64,000 bases of DNA, from the NCBI RefSeq assembly GCF_023336895.1, contig NZ_JAMBLT010000002.1:62001-126000 (forward strand), read 5' to 3'. A program made the position numbers and the translations under genes. A model generated the notes under the pieces. That model had not been told where the DNA came from. It did no database searches and was given only the letters and a program-made list of their open reading frames with translations. This document shows positions 51,693 to 59,843 of the stretch, one piece after another (the first letter of the stretch is position 1; every line of letters starts with the position of its first letter). The stretch comes from Parasutterella secunda (GTDB lineage Bacteria; Pseudomonadota; Gammaproteobacteria; Burkholderiales; Burkholderiaceae_F).

Positions 51693-53606
51693 TCAGTTAT
51701 TGACCTTTTGGGCGTTTTCATCAACCACACGAGCGATGAAATCTTCAAGTTTCATGACACCCAAGTCCTTGCCTCCGCGAGCGCGGACGGCAACCGTTCC
51801 GGCTTCACGTTCCTTTTCACCGACAACAACAATGTACGGAATCTTCTGCAAGCTCAATTCGCGAATCTTGTAGTTGATCTTTTCGTTGCGAACATCTTTT
51901 TGAACCCGAAGACCGGCCGCCTTCATCTTAGCGGCGATTTCATCAACATAATCGGCCTGATGTTCAGTGATGTTGGCAATAGCCACTTGAACCGGGGCCA
52001 ACCATACCGGCATAGCACCCGCGTAGTGTTCAATCAACATACCGATCCAACGTTCAAGAGAACCGATGATGGCACGGTGCAACATCACAGGCGTCTTTCT
52101 CGTATTGTCTTCGGCCACGTATTCAGCTCCCAGGCGGCCCGGCATTTGGAAGTCAACCTGAATCGTACCGCACTGCCACGAGCGACCCAAGCAGTCCTTT
52201 AAGTGGTACTCAATCTTCGGACCGTAGAAAGCGCCTTCACCGGGCAAAATGTCATACTTCAGGCCAAGCGCATCCAAGCTTTGCATCAAAGCGGCTTCGG
52301 CTTTGTCCCAAGCGGCGTCTTCACCGATACGCATGGCAGGACGCGTGGCCACTTTGTAGGCAATATTGTCAAAACCGAAGGTGTGATACACCTCTTTAAC
52401 CAACTTGGAATAAGCTTCACATTCGGCCAAAATCTGATCTTCGGTACAGAAAATATGGCCGTCATCCTGCGTGAAGCCTCTGACGCGCATCAAACCATGC
52501 AAAGAGCCCGACGGTTCATTGCGGTGGCATTGACCGAATTCACCGATACGCATCGGCAAATCGCGATAGCTGCGCAAAGCGGAGTTGAAAATCTGAATGT
52601 GACCCGGGCAGTTCATGGGCTTTAAGGCGTAGTAACGGTTTTCAGACTCCGTCGTGAACATATTTTCACGATACTTGGCCCAGTGGCCGGAACGTTCCCA
52701 AAGCGAGCGGTCAAGCACTTGAGGCGCTTTAACTTCGTCGTAGCCGTTATCTTGATAAATCGTACGCATGTACTTTTCAACTTGCTGCCACAAAGCCCAG
52801 CCCTTGGCATGCCAGAAAATCATGCCCGGCGCTTCTTCCTGCAAGTGGAAGAGATCCAATTCCTTGCCCAAGCGACGGTGGTCACGTTTTTCCGCTTCTT
52901 CAAGCATCGTGAGGTAGGCTTTGAGGTCATCTTTTTTGAGCCAAGCGGTGCCGTAAATGCGTTGCAGCATTTCGTTTTTGGAGTCACCCCTCCAGTAGGC
53001 GCCGGCCACCTTCATGAGCTTGTGCACCTTCAATTTGCCCGTGCTCGGCACGTGAGGGCCGCGGCAAAGGTCAACGAAGTCACCTTGTTCATAAAGCGAA
53101 ATCGTTTCACCTTCCGGAATCGCTTCAATGAGCTCAGCCTTATATTTTTCACCGAGTCCGAGGAAGAATTTGATCGCGTCTTCACGCTTCATTTCCTTGC
53201 GAACGATCGGGATATTTTTAGCGGCCAACTCATCCATGCGCTTTTCGATGGCCGTCAAATCTTCGGGCGTAAACGGACGCTTGTAGGAAAAGTCATAGTA
53301 AAAACCGTTTTCGATAGCCGGTCCGATCGTCACCTGAGCATCGGGATAGAGTTCTTTGACAGCCTGAGCCATCAAGTGAGCGGTAGAGTGACGAACGATT
53401 TCGAGCGCTTCAGGATCCTTTTCTGTGATGATGGCCAATGTGGCGTCATGGTCAATGACTGTGGAGGTATCCACCAACTTATCATCAAGACGTGCGGCAA
53501 TTGCGGCTTTGCCAAGGCTCGTGCTGATGCTCTTGGCTACATCGGCGACTGACACAGCCGATTCAAATTCTCGTTTGGAACCGTCTGGAAGCGTTACGAA
53601 TAGCAT
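51693..53606 (-). CDS. thrS: Threonyl-tRNA synthetase
   Basis: 637 residues, class II. N-terminal TGS domain ([20 protein letters not shown]), editing domain with [16 protein letters not shown] (HxxxH, ~73), catalytic core with zinc-site Cys in [30 protein letters not shown] and motif 3 [16 protein letters not shown], and an anticodon-binding domain (~540-637). AAGGA precedes ATG 53606. First gene of the thrS-infC-rpmI-rplT operon. The 5' leader has its own promoter, a Thr-rich mini-ORF and an intrinsic terminator ending 31 nt before the ATG, which suggests attenuation by threonine supply. Confidence 0.98.
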   Translation of the reverse strand: MLFVTLPDGSKREFESAVSVADVAKSISTSLGKAAIAARLDDKLVDTSTVIDHDATLAIITEKDPEALEIVRHSTAHLMAQAVKELYPDAQVTIGPAIENGFYYDFSYKRPFTPEDLTAIEKRMDELAAKNIPIVRKEMKREDAIKFFLGLGEKYKAELIEAIPEGETISLYEQGDFVDLCRGPHVPSTGKLKVHKLMKVAGAYWRGDSKNEMLQRIYGTAWLKKDDLKAYLTMLEEAEKRDHRRLGKELDLFHLQEEAPGMIFWHAKGWALWQQVEKYMRTIYQDNGYDEVKAPQVLDRSLWERSGHWAKYRENMFTTESENRYYALKPMNCPGHIQIFNSALRSYRDLPMRIGEFGQCHRNEPSGSLHGLMRVRGFTQDDGHIFCTEDQILAECEAYSKLVKEVYHTFGFDNIAYKVATRPAMRIGEDAAWDKAEAALMQSLDALGLKYDILPGEGAFYGPKIEYHLKDCLGRSWQCGTIQVDFQMPGRLGAEYVAEDNTRKTPVMLHRAIIGSLERWIGMLIEHYAGAMPVWLAPVQVAIANITEHQADYVDEIAAKMKAAGLRVQKDVRNEKINYKIRELSLQKIPYIVVVGEKEREAGTVAVRARGGKDLGVMKLEDFIARVVDENAQKVNN

Positions 53607-53639
53607 TTTTCCATTCCTTATTCTTCGGTATAAATCTAT

Positions 53640-53674
53640 AAAAAAAGTGTGGCTTACCGAAAAGCCACACTTTT
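53640..53674 (-). terminator. Attenuator terminator in the thrS leader
   Basis: A perfect 13-bp stem (53643-53655 with 53662-53674, 6-nt loop) is followed on the minus strand by T7 (plus A 53640-53646). It lies between the Thr-rich leader ORF and the thrS start codon, so transcription of thrS must pass it. Confidence 0.85.
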
Positions 53675-53707
53675 AATTTTGAATGATTTTCAAGCAACAC
53701 AAGCGGG

Positions 53708-53730
53708 CTCGTTAGCAAATTGTTAACGAG
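53708..53730 (-). promoter_or_regulatory. Hairpin overlapping the end of the Thr leader ORF
   Basis: CTCGTTA pairs with TAACGAG (53708-53714 with 53724-53730, 9-nt loop). One arm covers the last Thr/Arg/stop codons of the leader peptide, the position expected of a pause or 1:2 hairpin in ribosome-mediated attenuation. Confidence 0.55.
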
Positions 53731-53767
53731 TTGTTGTAGTTCGGAGAGTATTGCGACTCAGAATCAC
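53723..53767 (-). CDS. Candidate threonine leader peptide for thrS
   Basis: A 14-codon reading frame, GTG 53767 to TAA 53723, peptide MILSRNTLRTTTTR. Five of 14 codons are Thr, four of them consecutive (ACT ACA ACA ACT) just before the stop. AGGA lies 8 nt upstream of the GTG. It follows a good promoter (53797-53826) and precedes a strong terminator (53640-53674). If threonyl-tRNA is scarce, a ribosome stalled on the Thr run would change folding downstream. I did not find a clear antiterminator partner for the terminator stem. Confidence 0.65.
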   Translation of the reverse strand: MILSRNTLRTTTTR

Positions 53768-53796
53768 TTGAAAATTCCTATTAAACTGACGGGGTT

Positions 53797-53826
53797 ATTT
53801 TAGCCCTCGCAAAAGCGCTTTGTAAA
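53797..53826 (-). promoter_or_regulatory. Sigma70-type promoter of the thrS operon
   Basis: On the minus strand TTTACA (53821-53826) and TAAAAT (53797-53802) are separated by 18 nt. Each differs from the consensus hexamer by one base. Transcription would start near 53790 and include the leader ORF. Confidence 0.6.
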
Positions 53827-53848
53827 GCACTGCAATGAGCAGTTTTGC

Positions 53849-54991
53849 TTAAAACACACTTTTGTATATGGCTAAAACGTCTTCAGAGGTCAATTTTTTA
53901 AATTGTCCGATCGTACCCGTTCGGGCACAAGCACTCGCCGCGCAGGCTTCAAGCGCCTCTTGAGTTAACCCGAAGTCAGAGAGTTTTGTAGGCATCTTCA
54001 TCGCCGCATAGAAGGCCTGCAGTTTGGCAATCCCCTCTTCAAGCGTCTCAACACCCATCACGTTCTTCGCAAAACGCTGCATACGGGCGGGATTCACCTC
54101 CGCCACATAACGAAGCCAGGCAGGCGTAATCACCGCAAGTCCTGCTCCATGGGTAATAGCGGGATCAAAAGCCGACAGTTCGTGCTCCATCGCGTGACAG
54201 GCCCAATCTTCAACCTGCCCCAAACCGTAGTAGCCGTTATGAGCCCAGCTGCCCACCATGGCGACCTGACACCAGGCGTCGTAGTCACTGTGGTTTTCAA
54301 GCAACTTCGATCCCATTTCCATGGCCGTGCGAATGGCAGCTTCAGCCTGACCGCTCACAAACTCCACATGCTCCGTATTGGTGAAATAGCGCTCAAAGAT
54401 GTGGCTAATCATGTCAACGACACCGGCCGCAATCTGGTTCTCAGGTAACGTAAAGAAAAGTTCCGGATTAACCACTGAGATCAACGGACGAATCTTTTCG
54501 CTCGCGGTTCCAAGCTTAAGTCCATTGTGGTTAATCACCATGCGGATGGACTGCTCACTGCCGGCGGCAGGAATGGTCAGCACACAGGCCACCGGGATAG
54601 CATCGGTGATTGCCACGCCTTTGGTGAAAAAGTCCCAAGCATCACCATCGTACTTTGCCCAGGCCGCCGCTACTTTGCAGGTATCAATAACGCTTCCGCC
54701 GCCGATCGCCAAAAGGGCATCCACTTGAGAGTCCACCGCAATCTTTTTAACCTTGGCCGCAAAATCCAACGTGGGATTGGCACGCACGCCACCGATTGTG
54801 AAATACTCAATGCCGACTTCTTCCAAAGAGGTCTGGACAGCGGAAACAGTTCCGTTTTTCAAAGCGCTGCCGCCACCGTAGACAATCAGCACCTTGCCGA
54901 TATTTTCTTTTTTGAGTGCCTCACCCAATTTCTTATGTTCATCACGACCGAAAAGAATACGGGTGGGATTGCAGTAATTAAAGTTCAGCAT
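53849..54991 (-). CDS. Iron-containing alcohol dehydrogenase (butanol dehydrogenase/YqhD type)
   Basis: 380 residues. N-terminal NCNPTRILFG-like opening (NFNYCNPTRILFGRDEHKKL), the nucleotide-binding IGKVLIVYGGGSALKNG and LLAIGGGSVIDTCKVAA, and the C-terminal metal domain with AAGVVDMISHIFERYF, WACHAMEHELSAFDPAITHG (His ligands) and HGAGLAVITPAWLRY. Closest to the NADPH-dependent BDH/YqhD group, which reduces aldehydes. Possibly a detoxifying aldehyde reductase. Monocistronic; the thrS promoter begins shortly after its stop. Confidence 0.92.
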   Translation of the reverse strand: MLNFNYCNPTRILFGRDEHKKLGEALKKENIGKVLIVYGGGSALKNGTVSAVQTSLEEVGIEYFTIGGVRANPTLDFAAKVKKIAVDSQVDALLAIGGGSVIDTCKVAAAWAKYDGDAWDFFTKGVAITDAIPVACVLTIPAAGSEQSIRMVINHNGLKLGTASEKIRPLISVVNPELFFTLPENQIAAGVVDMISHIFERYFTNTEHVEFVSGQAEAAIRTAMEMGSKLLENHSDYDAWCQVAMVGSWAHNGYYGLGQVEDWACHAMEHELSAFDPAITHGAGLAVITPAWLRYVAEVNPARMQRFAKNVMGVETLEEGIAKLQAFYAAMKMPTKLSDFGLTQEALEACAASACARTGTIGQFKKLTSEDVLAIYKSVF

Positions 54992-55189
54992 AAAGACACC
55001 TACAATGAAATTTCTCTGAAGAATCTAGCACAAAATTTTAGAGCTCAAAAAGAACATTTTGTCCAAAACAATATCAAGTTGGCATTAGTTTTATCTGTGA
55101 TACGAATGCATCCCGATCATTTTCCGCTATTTCAAAAAGCCGACTGAGTTAAAATGAGTGGATTGACTAACTGCTTAAAGGAAACTCCC

Positions 55190-56488
55190 ATGAGCACAGA
55201 AAAGAAAAATCTGGAACCGGGCTTGCCGCCCCTTTTACCGGAAACCAAAACGGTAATGGATACATTGATGGCCGCTGATCTAATCAAAAAGGCTCTTCAA
55301 TTGGCTGTGGATCAGGACGATCTTTGCTTACAAGAACAAATTGCCATCACCGAAACTCCCTCCTCCCCCTTCGGTGAAGAAATCCGCGGAAAAGATTTTG
55401 TTGAACGCTTCACCAAACTCGGTCTTTTAGATGTTCACATGGATGAAGTGGGCAATGTGATCGGCCGTCGTCCGGGTGTGGGTCCCGAACCCCGTACCAA
55501 ACTCATCATTTCAGCTCACTTGGATACGGTGTTTGCCAAGGACACTAATTTCAAGGTTCGCCAAGAAGGAAACCGCTTCTACGCGCCTTCCATTGGTGAC
55601 GACTCCCGTGGCTTAGCCGGTCTTTTGCAAGTCATCCGCATGTTCCAAGAGCTCAACATCCAAACCTTGGGCGACATTATTTTTGTCGCCACGGTCGGTG
55701 AAGAAGGCGAAGGTGACTTGCGCGGTGTGAAGCATCTTTTCCGTGATCCCAACGTGGATGTGGACGCCTTTATGTCGCTTGACTGGTGTGATCCGAGCGA
55801 AGCCATTGTGGGCGCAACGGGAAGTTTGCGCTATCGCGTGAGCTTTGACGGCCCCGGCGGACACAGCTATTTGGGCTTCGGACAGCCCTCCGCCATCCAC
55901 GCCTTGATGCGTACCGGCAAGGTTCTTTGTGATTTAGAAGTGCCCAAAGACCCCAAGACCACTTACACCGTGGGTGTTGTCAAAGGCGGCACAACGGTCA
56001 ATTCCATCGCCGCGCACGCTTCAATGGATATCGACATGCGCAGCACGGAAAACGCCTCGCTTTTAGCTTTGCGCGACAAGATTCTTCCCTGCTTTGAAAA
56101 AGCCTGTGAAGAAGAAAACGCCCACTGGGGCATCACCGATGAAGCCAACAAGGTGAAAGTTACGGTTACCCCAATCGGCAACCGTCCCGCTGGCCAACAA
56201 CCCCATGAAAGTCCGGTTTGCCAAGCGATCCGAGCGGGTCTTCTCGCCTTGGGTCTTCCCCTTCATATGTATGCCTCCACCTCAGGCGACCACAACGTCT
56301 CGCTGAGCATGGGTATCCCGAGCTTGGCGATGGGCGCGGGCGGCCGCAACTGGAAGATGCATACGCTCGATGAAGTCTATGAACACGTGGATGCCTATCA
56401 AGGCCCGCAACTCGCGTTCTTAATGGCTTGCGCCATGAGCGGTGTTGACGGTGTCACGAAGGGCTTTTTGAAAAAACGCGCACGCTAA
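55190..56488 (+). CDS. M20 family metallopeptidase (PepT-like)
   Basis: 432 residues from ATG 55190, with AAAGGAA upstream; the frame opens 12 codons earlier without a site. Metal motifs: LIISAHLDTVF, IGDDSRGLAGLLQVIRMF, VATVGEEGEGDLRGVKHLF, SLDWCDPSEAIVGATG, a lid domain (FDGPGGHSYLGFGQPSAIHA), and the final His in NWKMHTLDEVYEH. Among M20 enzymes it most resembles the PepT/ArgE-like aminopeptidase branch. No signal peptide. Third M20 enzyme of the window, in line with life on peptides. Terminator follows. Confidence 0.88.
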   Translation: MSTEKKNLEPGLPPLLPETKTVMDTLMAADLIKKALQLAVDQDDLCLQEQIAITETPSSPFGEEIRGKDFVERFTKLGLLDVHMDEVGNVIGRRPGVGPEPRTKLIISAHLDTVFAKDTNFKVRQEGNRFYAPSIGDDSRGLAGLLQVIRMFQELNIQTLGDIIFVATVGEEGEGDLRGVKHLFRDPNVDVDAFMSLDWCDPSEAIVGATGSLRYRVSFDGPGGHSYLGFGQPSAIHALMRTGKVLCDLEVPKDPKTTYTVGVVKGGTTVNSIAAHASMDIDMRSTENASLLALRDKILPCFEKACEEENAHWGITDEANKVKVTVTPIGNRPAGQQPHESPVCQAIRAGLLALGLPLHMYASTSGDHNVSLSMGIPSLAMGAGGRNWKMHTLDEVYEHVDAYQGPQLAFLMACAMSGVDGVTKGFLKKRAR

Positions 56489-56510
56489 TTTGTCATTAGC
56501 CTGAAGTGAC

Positions 56511-56547
56511 AAACGCCTGTCTGGGAAAGTCCTTAGACAGGCGTTTT
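56511..56547. terminator. Bidirectional terminator between M20 peptidase and EamA carrier
   Basis: A 12-bp stem (56511-56522 with 56535-56546) flanked by AAA and TTTT, between convergent genes. Confidence 0.88.
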
Positions 56548-56550
56548 AGT

Positions 56551-57456
56551 TTAACGGGCGCGGTTGGCGACTGCCTTTTGAACCTTTTGATAGGTCTTCC
56601 AATGAAAATAACTTTGAAGCAAAACCGAGATGCAGATTAAAGCCAAGCCAATGTAGAAAGCAAAGTTAAGATCCTTGGCTTCATTGAAAATAATCATGGC
56701 CAAAATAATGCTGTAAACGGGTTCAAGGTTGTAGCTTAAGTTGACGGTAAAGGCAGAAAGTCGTTTGAGTGCCTCGACTTGAAGCGAGAACATGCCAACC
56801 GTGCAAAAAGAAGACAAAATCAGAAGATAAATCAAATCGGACATTGAGGGCACAATTGTCTCAACCGGGAAAAACGACAAATAAAGTGGCAAAAAAGCGC
56901 TCATGATGACAAAACTGGCCGCAATCTCATAAAAAAGAAACGTCATGAGCGGATAGTCGGAGCCCACCCTGCGGTTTTCGATCGTCAGGAACGCGGCGGC
57001 GACAGCCGAGAGCACCCCCAGAACAATGCCCACCTGATAGCGCGTATCGAAGTGGAAAATGAGCGCGATACCGATAATCGTAAGAAGACTAAAAGCAATT
57101 TCTCTTAAAGAAAAAGCCCTCTTACTCCAAACGGGATCAATAATGGCGGTAAAGAATCCGAGAGAAGCAAAGCAGACAACACCGATGGACACATTGGAAT
57201 ATTTGATGGAGCCGTAAAAAAGAAGCCAATGCACGCAAAGCAAGAGCCCAACCCAAGCAATACGCAGGATATCTTTCAAAGGCAGGCGGATTTGCCCATG
57301 CTTGACAAGCAGGTAAAGCAGAAAGAAACCGCTTGCAAACATCACACGGTACCACACCAATAGGCCTTCATTGAGTGTAATCAAGCGGCCCAACACGCCG
57401 GTGAAGCCGGCTAATAATATGGAAAGGTGCAAAATCACAAAAGCGTATGAAAGCAT
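56551..57456 (-). CDS. EamA/DMT family transporter
   Basis: 301 residues from ATG 57456. The frame is open to 57612, but those 52 codons lack membrane character, overlap the divergent gene and its promoter, and are likely non-coding. Ten helices in two EamA repeats (VWYRVMFASGFFLLYLLVKH...LFYGSIKYSNVSIGVVCFAS; repeat two ends LSYNLEPVYSIILAMIIFNE). Inner-membrane drug/metabolite exporter-like carrier, substrate unknown. No good ribosome-binding site is seen before the ATG. Confidence 0.85.
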   Translation of the reverse strand: MLSYAFVILHLSILLAGFTGVLGRLITLNEGLLVWYRVMFASGFFLLYLLVKHGQIRLPLKDILRIAWVGLLLCVHWLLFYGSIKYSNVSIGVVCFASLGFFTAIIDPVWSKRAFSLREIAFSLLTIIGIALIFHFDTRYQVGIVLGVLSAVAAAFLTIENRRVGSDYPLMTFLFYEIAASFVIMSAFLPLYLSFFPVETIVPSMSDLIYLLILSSFCTVGMFSLQVEALKRLSAFTVNLSYNLEPVYSIILAMIIFNEAKDLNFAFYIGLALICISVLLQSYFHWKTYQKVQKAVANRAR

Positions 57457-57549
57457 GGCAAAGGCAACATCAAACCGTTTAAAAACGATCGGAATTGTAG
57501 CGATATTTCCATTAACAAACTCTTCCCACGATCCATTCTTACTGCTCTG

Positions 57550-57558
57550 TGATATAGT
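57550..57558 (+). promoter_or_regulatory. Extended -10 promoter element
   Basis: TGATATAGT (57550-57558) matches the TGnTATAAT extended -10 pattern with one change, 35 nt before ATG 57594. No clear -35 is seen. Confidence 0.45.
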
Positions 57559-57593
57559 GAAAAGGTTGGATTTTCCTGAAAAAAGGACTGAAA

Positions 57594-58409
57594 ATGAAAA
57601 AATCCCAAACAAAGAAAGCCGCCGGCGGCACCCAATGGTCTTCCCTGTTTGATGACATTTTTGGGCTAAAAGCCTGGCATGACAAAAAGGGCCGCCGTGA
57701 TAAAAAGCGCATCCCCTGGCAATGGGCTCTGTGGGGAGCGCTTTTATTTTTCATGTTGGGTTTTCTGATCCCGACGGATTCGGCTTGGATTTTGTTGGTG
57801 GCGATTGCTGCGGCTGTCATCATCTATTTTGCCCGCAGTACCGAAGCGGTTGAAGAGCAAGTATTGCTTTTAACGGACAATCGCACGCCGGCTCAAAAAG
57901 AAGCGCATAAACGCCGCGAAGCCGCTAAAGCCCAACGGGCATCCGGCACACGCAAACCACGTACGCGTCAAAGTGCCCCCATCTCTCGTCCTGCAGAGAC
58001 AACTGAGGCGGTAGCCTCTGAGGCTCAAGAAGCAGCCAAACCCACTGCAACTCAAAGCAGCAAGCCCAAGAAAACAAAACGCACAACCCGCACTCGCAAA
58101 GTACAGACTTCAAAGAGCGCGCCTGAAATGAAAGCAACAGTCACACCGGAATCCTCTGCTCAAACAGAAAAAGAACCCGTTGCCACCGTGACTGCCGTGG
58201 GCCTTGATAACACAACGACAACAAAAGAAGTCAAAAAACCGAGAAAACCGCGTGCGCCGAGAAAAACCAACCGCACGGCTGAAAAAACCAAAAGCCCGAC
58301 CAAAACGACAGCGCGTAGGCCCAGAAAGCCTAAAGCAAAAGCCGCTCCTGCTCTGACCTCTCAGGCTCCGGTTGCAACACCTCAACCGTCTGAAAACGCT
58401 GATAAATGA
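57594..58409 (+). CDS. Small membrane protein with long Lys/Arg/Pro/Thr-rich tail
   Basis: 271 residues; family not recognised. Residues 1-45 are polar and basic (FGLKAWHDKKGRRDKKR). Two closely spaced helices follow (WALWGALLFFMLGFLIPT and AWILLVAIAAAVIIYFA, ~46-82). Residues ~95-271 are a disordered histone-H1-like tail full of K-P-R-K and T-R-T-R-K units (KPRKPRAPRKTNRTAEKTKS; ARRPRKPKAKAAPALTSQAP). With both helices crossing, the tail would be cytosolic and could bind nucleic acid or acidic partners (inference). AAAGGACTG precedes ATG. Monocistronic, terminator at 58435. Confidence 0.78.
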   Translation: MKKSQTKKAAGGTQWSSLFDDIFGLKAWHDKKGRRDKKRIPWQWALWGALLFFMLGFLIPTDSAWILLVAIAAAVIIYFARSTEAVEEQVLLLTDNRTPAQKEAHKRREAAKAQRASGTRKPRTRQSAPISRPAETTEAVASEAQEAAKPTATQSSKPKKTKRTTRTRKVQTSKSAPEMKATVTPESSAQTEKEPVATVTAVGLDNTTTTKEVKKPRKPRAPRKTNRTAEKTKSPTKTTARRPRKPKAKAAPALTSQAPVATPQPSENADK

Positions 58410-58434
58410 GCAGTTGATTAAACCATTTTTTATT

Positions 58435-58468
58435 AACCCATCGTCACGCCAGACGGTGGGTTATTTTT
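58435..58468 (+). terminator. Terminator of the basic-tail membrane protein gene
   Basis: An 11-bp stem with one G-T pair (58435-58445 with 58452-58462) is followed by ATTTTTT. The rest of the gap to 58633 is AT-rich with no clear signal. Confidence 0.85.
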
Positions 58469-58633
58469 TGACGCTTTTTAAAAACTCTTTCAAGATTAGT
58501 AAATACCCTTAAAGCAATACGCTTATGCCTAGGTGAACTCCCTATTTTCGATTGTGTTACGCCTCTATACGATGGGCAAAATATGGGTTTGTATCCCAAA
58601 AAATTAATTAACTGAACGTGAAAGGAAATACCC

Positions 58634-59812
58634 ATGTTTGAGGGCATGCTTTTTTACATATTCGTCTGCTTGGCGTTTTTCGCCATCGGCGACTTCTTAG
58701 GGGTGGCCACTAAGGCAAAAGTCTCCTCCGTGTTCGTGAGTCTGCTTTTGTTCTTAATCTTCTTTATGGCCGACTGGATTCCGGATGACGTCATTAATCA
58801 GGCCGGTTTAACGCAGATCGGAAAATGGGCCGTGGGCTTTGTGGTCTTTGGCATGGGTACCACGATCAATATGCGTGAATTGATGGCTGAATGGCGCACG
58901 GTGGCAACCGCCTGCTTATCCATGGCTGTCATTTGGATCGGCATGATTGTGCTCGTTCCCTTGATCGGCAAAAACGAAACCATTGTTGCTATTCCGATTA
59001 TCAATGGCGGTATCGTGGCCACGCAGATCATGACCTCCGCAGCCATGGAAAATGGCCTCGAAATGGCTGCCGCTTTGGGTACCATTCTCTACGCTGTGCA
59101 AAAATTCTTCGGCACGCCTTTTGCCTCTTACTTCGGTTTGCGCGAAGCCCGCGAAGTGTTGGCCGTGTACCGTCAAACCGGCGTGAACCCCAATAAGGCT
59201 CAACCCAAAGCCGGCGAAGAACCCAAGCTCACTTTCTTTGATAAGCACAAGAAGTACTACGGTCAGTTTGTCTGCTTGGGCATCACGGCCTTCTTCTCTT
59301 GGGTGGCTTGGTGCATCGGTCAATTCACCGGTTTAAGCTACACGATTTGGTGCTTGATTTTGGGCGCCATCATGGCAACGACGGGTCTTGTGCCGAAAAA
59401 TATTCTTGCTCAAGCCAAGTCGGGCGGTATCTTTAACGTTGCCGTGTTCGCTTCCATCATCCCGAGTTTGGCCAAGATTGAATTGGGCGATCTCATCGTG
59501 TTGGGCTACAGCACGGTCATCGTCTTTATCGTTGTCTTTGTTCTGCTTTATGTCTGCTTCGGTATTTTGCCGCTTTGGAAAGTTCAAGGTCACAAAAACG
59601 TCGCCTTGGGTGTGGCCGCCGCTCAGCTTTTGGGCTTCCCGGCTACCTACCTGATTGCCAACGAAGTGGCAACGGCTGCGGCTGAAAACGAAGAAGAAAA
59701 ACAAGTTGTTTTGGATGCCATCATGTCGAAGTACCTTGTGGCCGGTTTCACAACCGTGACCTCGGTTTCCGTCATCATCGCAGGTATCTTCGAAACCTTT
59801 ATTGTTGCGTAA
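58634..59812 (+). CDS. Integral membrane transporter, probably for GGT-derived amino acids or peptides
   Basis: 392 residues with about 10-11 helices (FYIFVCLAFFAIGDFLGVAT at the start; IPIINGGIVATQIMTSAAME; IIPSLAKIELGDLIVLGYST; AAAQLLGFPATYLIANEVAT). A soluble loop of ~45 residues lies between helices (REAREVLAVYRQTG...KAGEEPKLTFFDKHKK). The general plan is that of GltS/CitS-like secondary carriers, but I cannot place it in a named family. The gene is followed 31 nt later by a gamma-glutamyltransferase-like enzyme, so import of gamma-glutamyl compounds or export of products is a reasonable guess. GAAAGGAAA precedes ATG 58634. Confidence 0.75.
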   Translation: MFEGMLFYIFVCLAFFAIGDFLGVATKAKVSSVFVSLLLFLIFFMADWIPDDVINQAGLTQIGKWAVGFVVFGMGTTINMRELMAEWRTVATACLSMAVIWIGMIVLVPLIGKNETIVAIPIINGGIVATQIMTSAAMENGLEMAAALGTILYAVQKFFGTPFASYFGLREAREVLAVYRQTGVNPNKAQPKAGEEPKLTFFDKHKKYYGQFVCLGITAFFSWVAWCIGQFTGLSYTIWCLILGAIMATTGLVPKNILAQAKSGGIFNVAVFASIIPSLAKIELGDLIVLGYSTVIVFIVVFVLLYVCFGILPLWKVQGHKNVALGVAAAQLLGFPATYLIANEVATAAAENEEEKQVVLDAIMSKYLVAGFTTVTSVSVIIAGIFETFIVA

Positions 59813-59843
59813 CGAATTCTGAACCAAGAGAAAGGAAAGTATC

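Noticed and set aside
52683-53552. 289-codon open frame antisense to thrS
   Set aside because: Shadow of thrS; Phe/Val/His-rich product without motifs.
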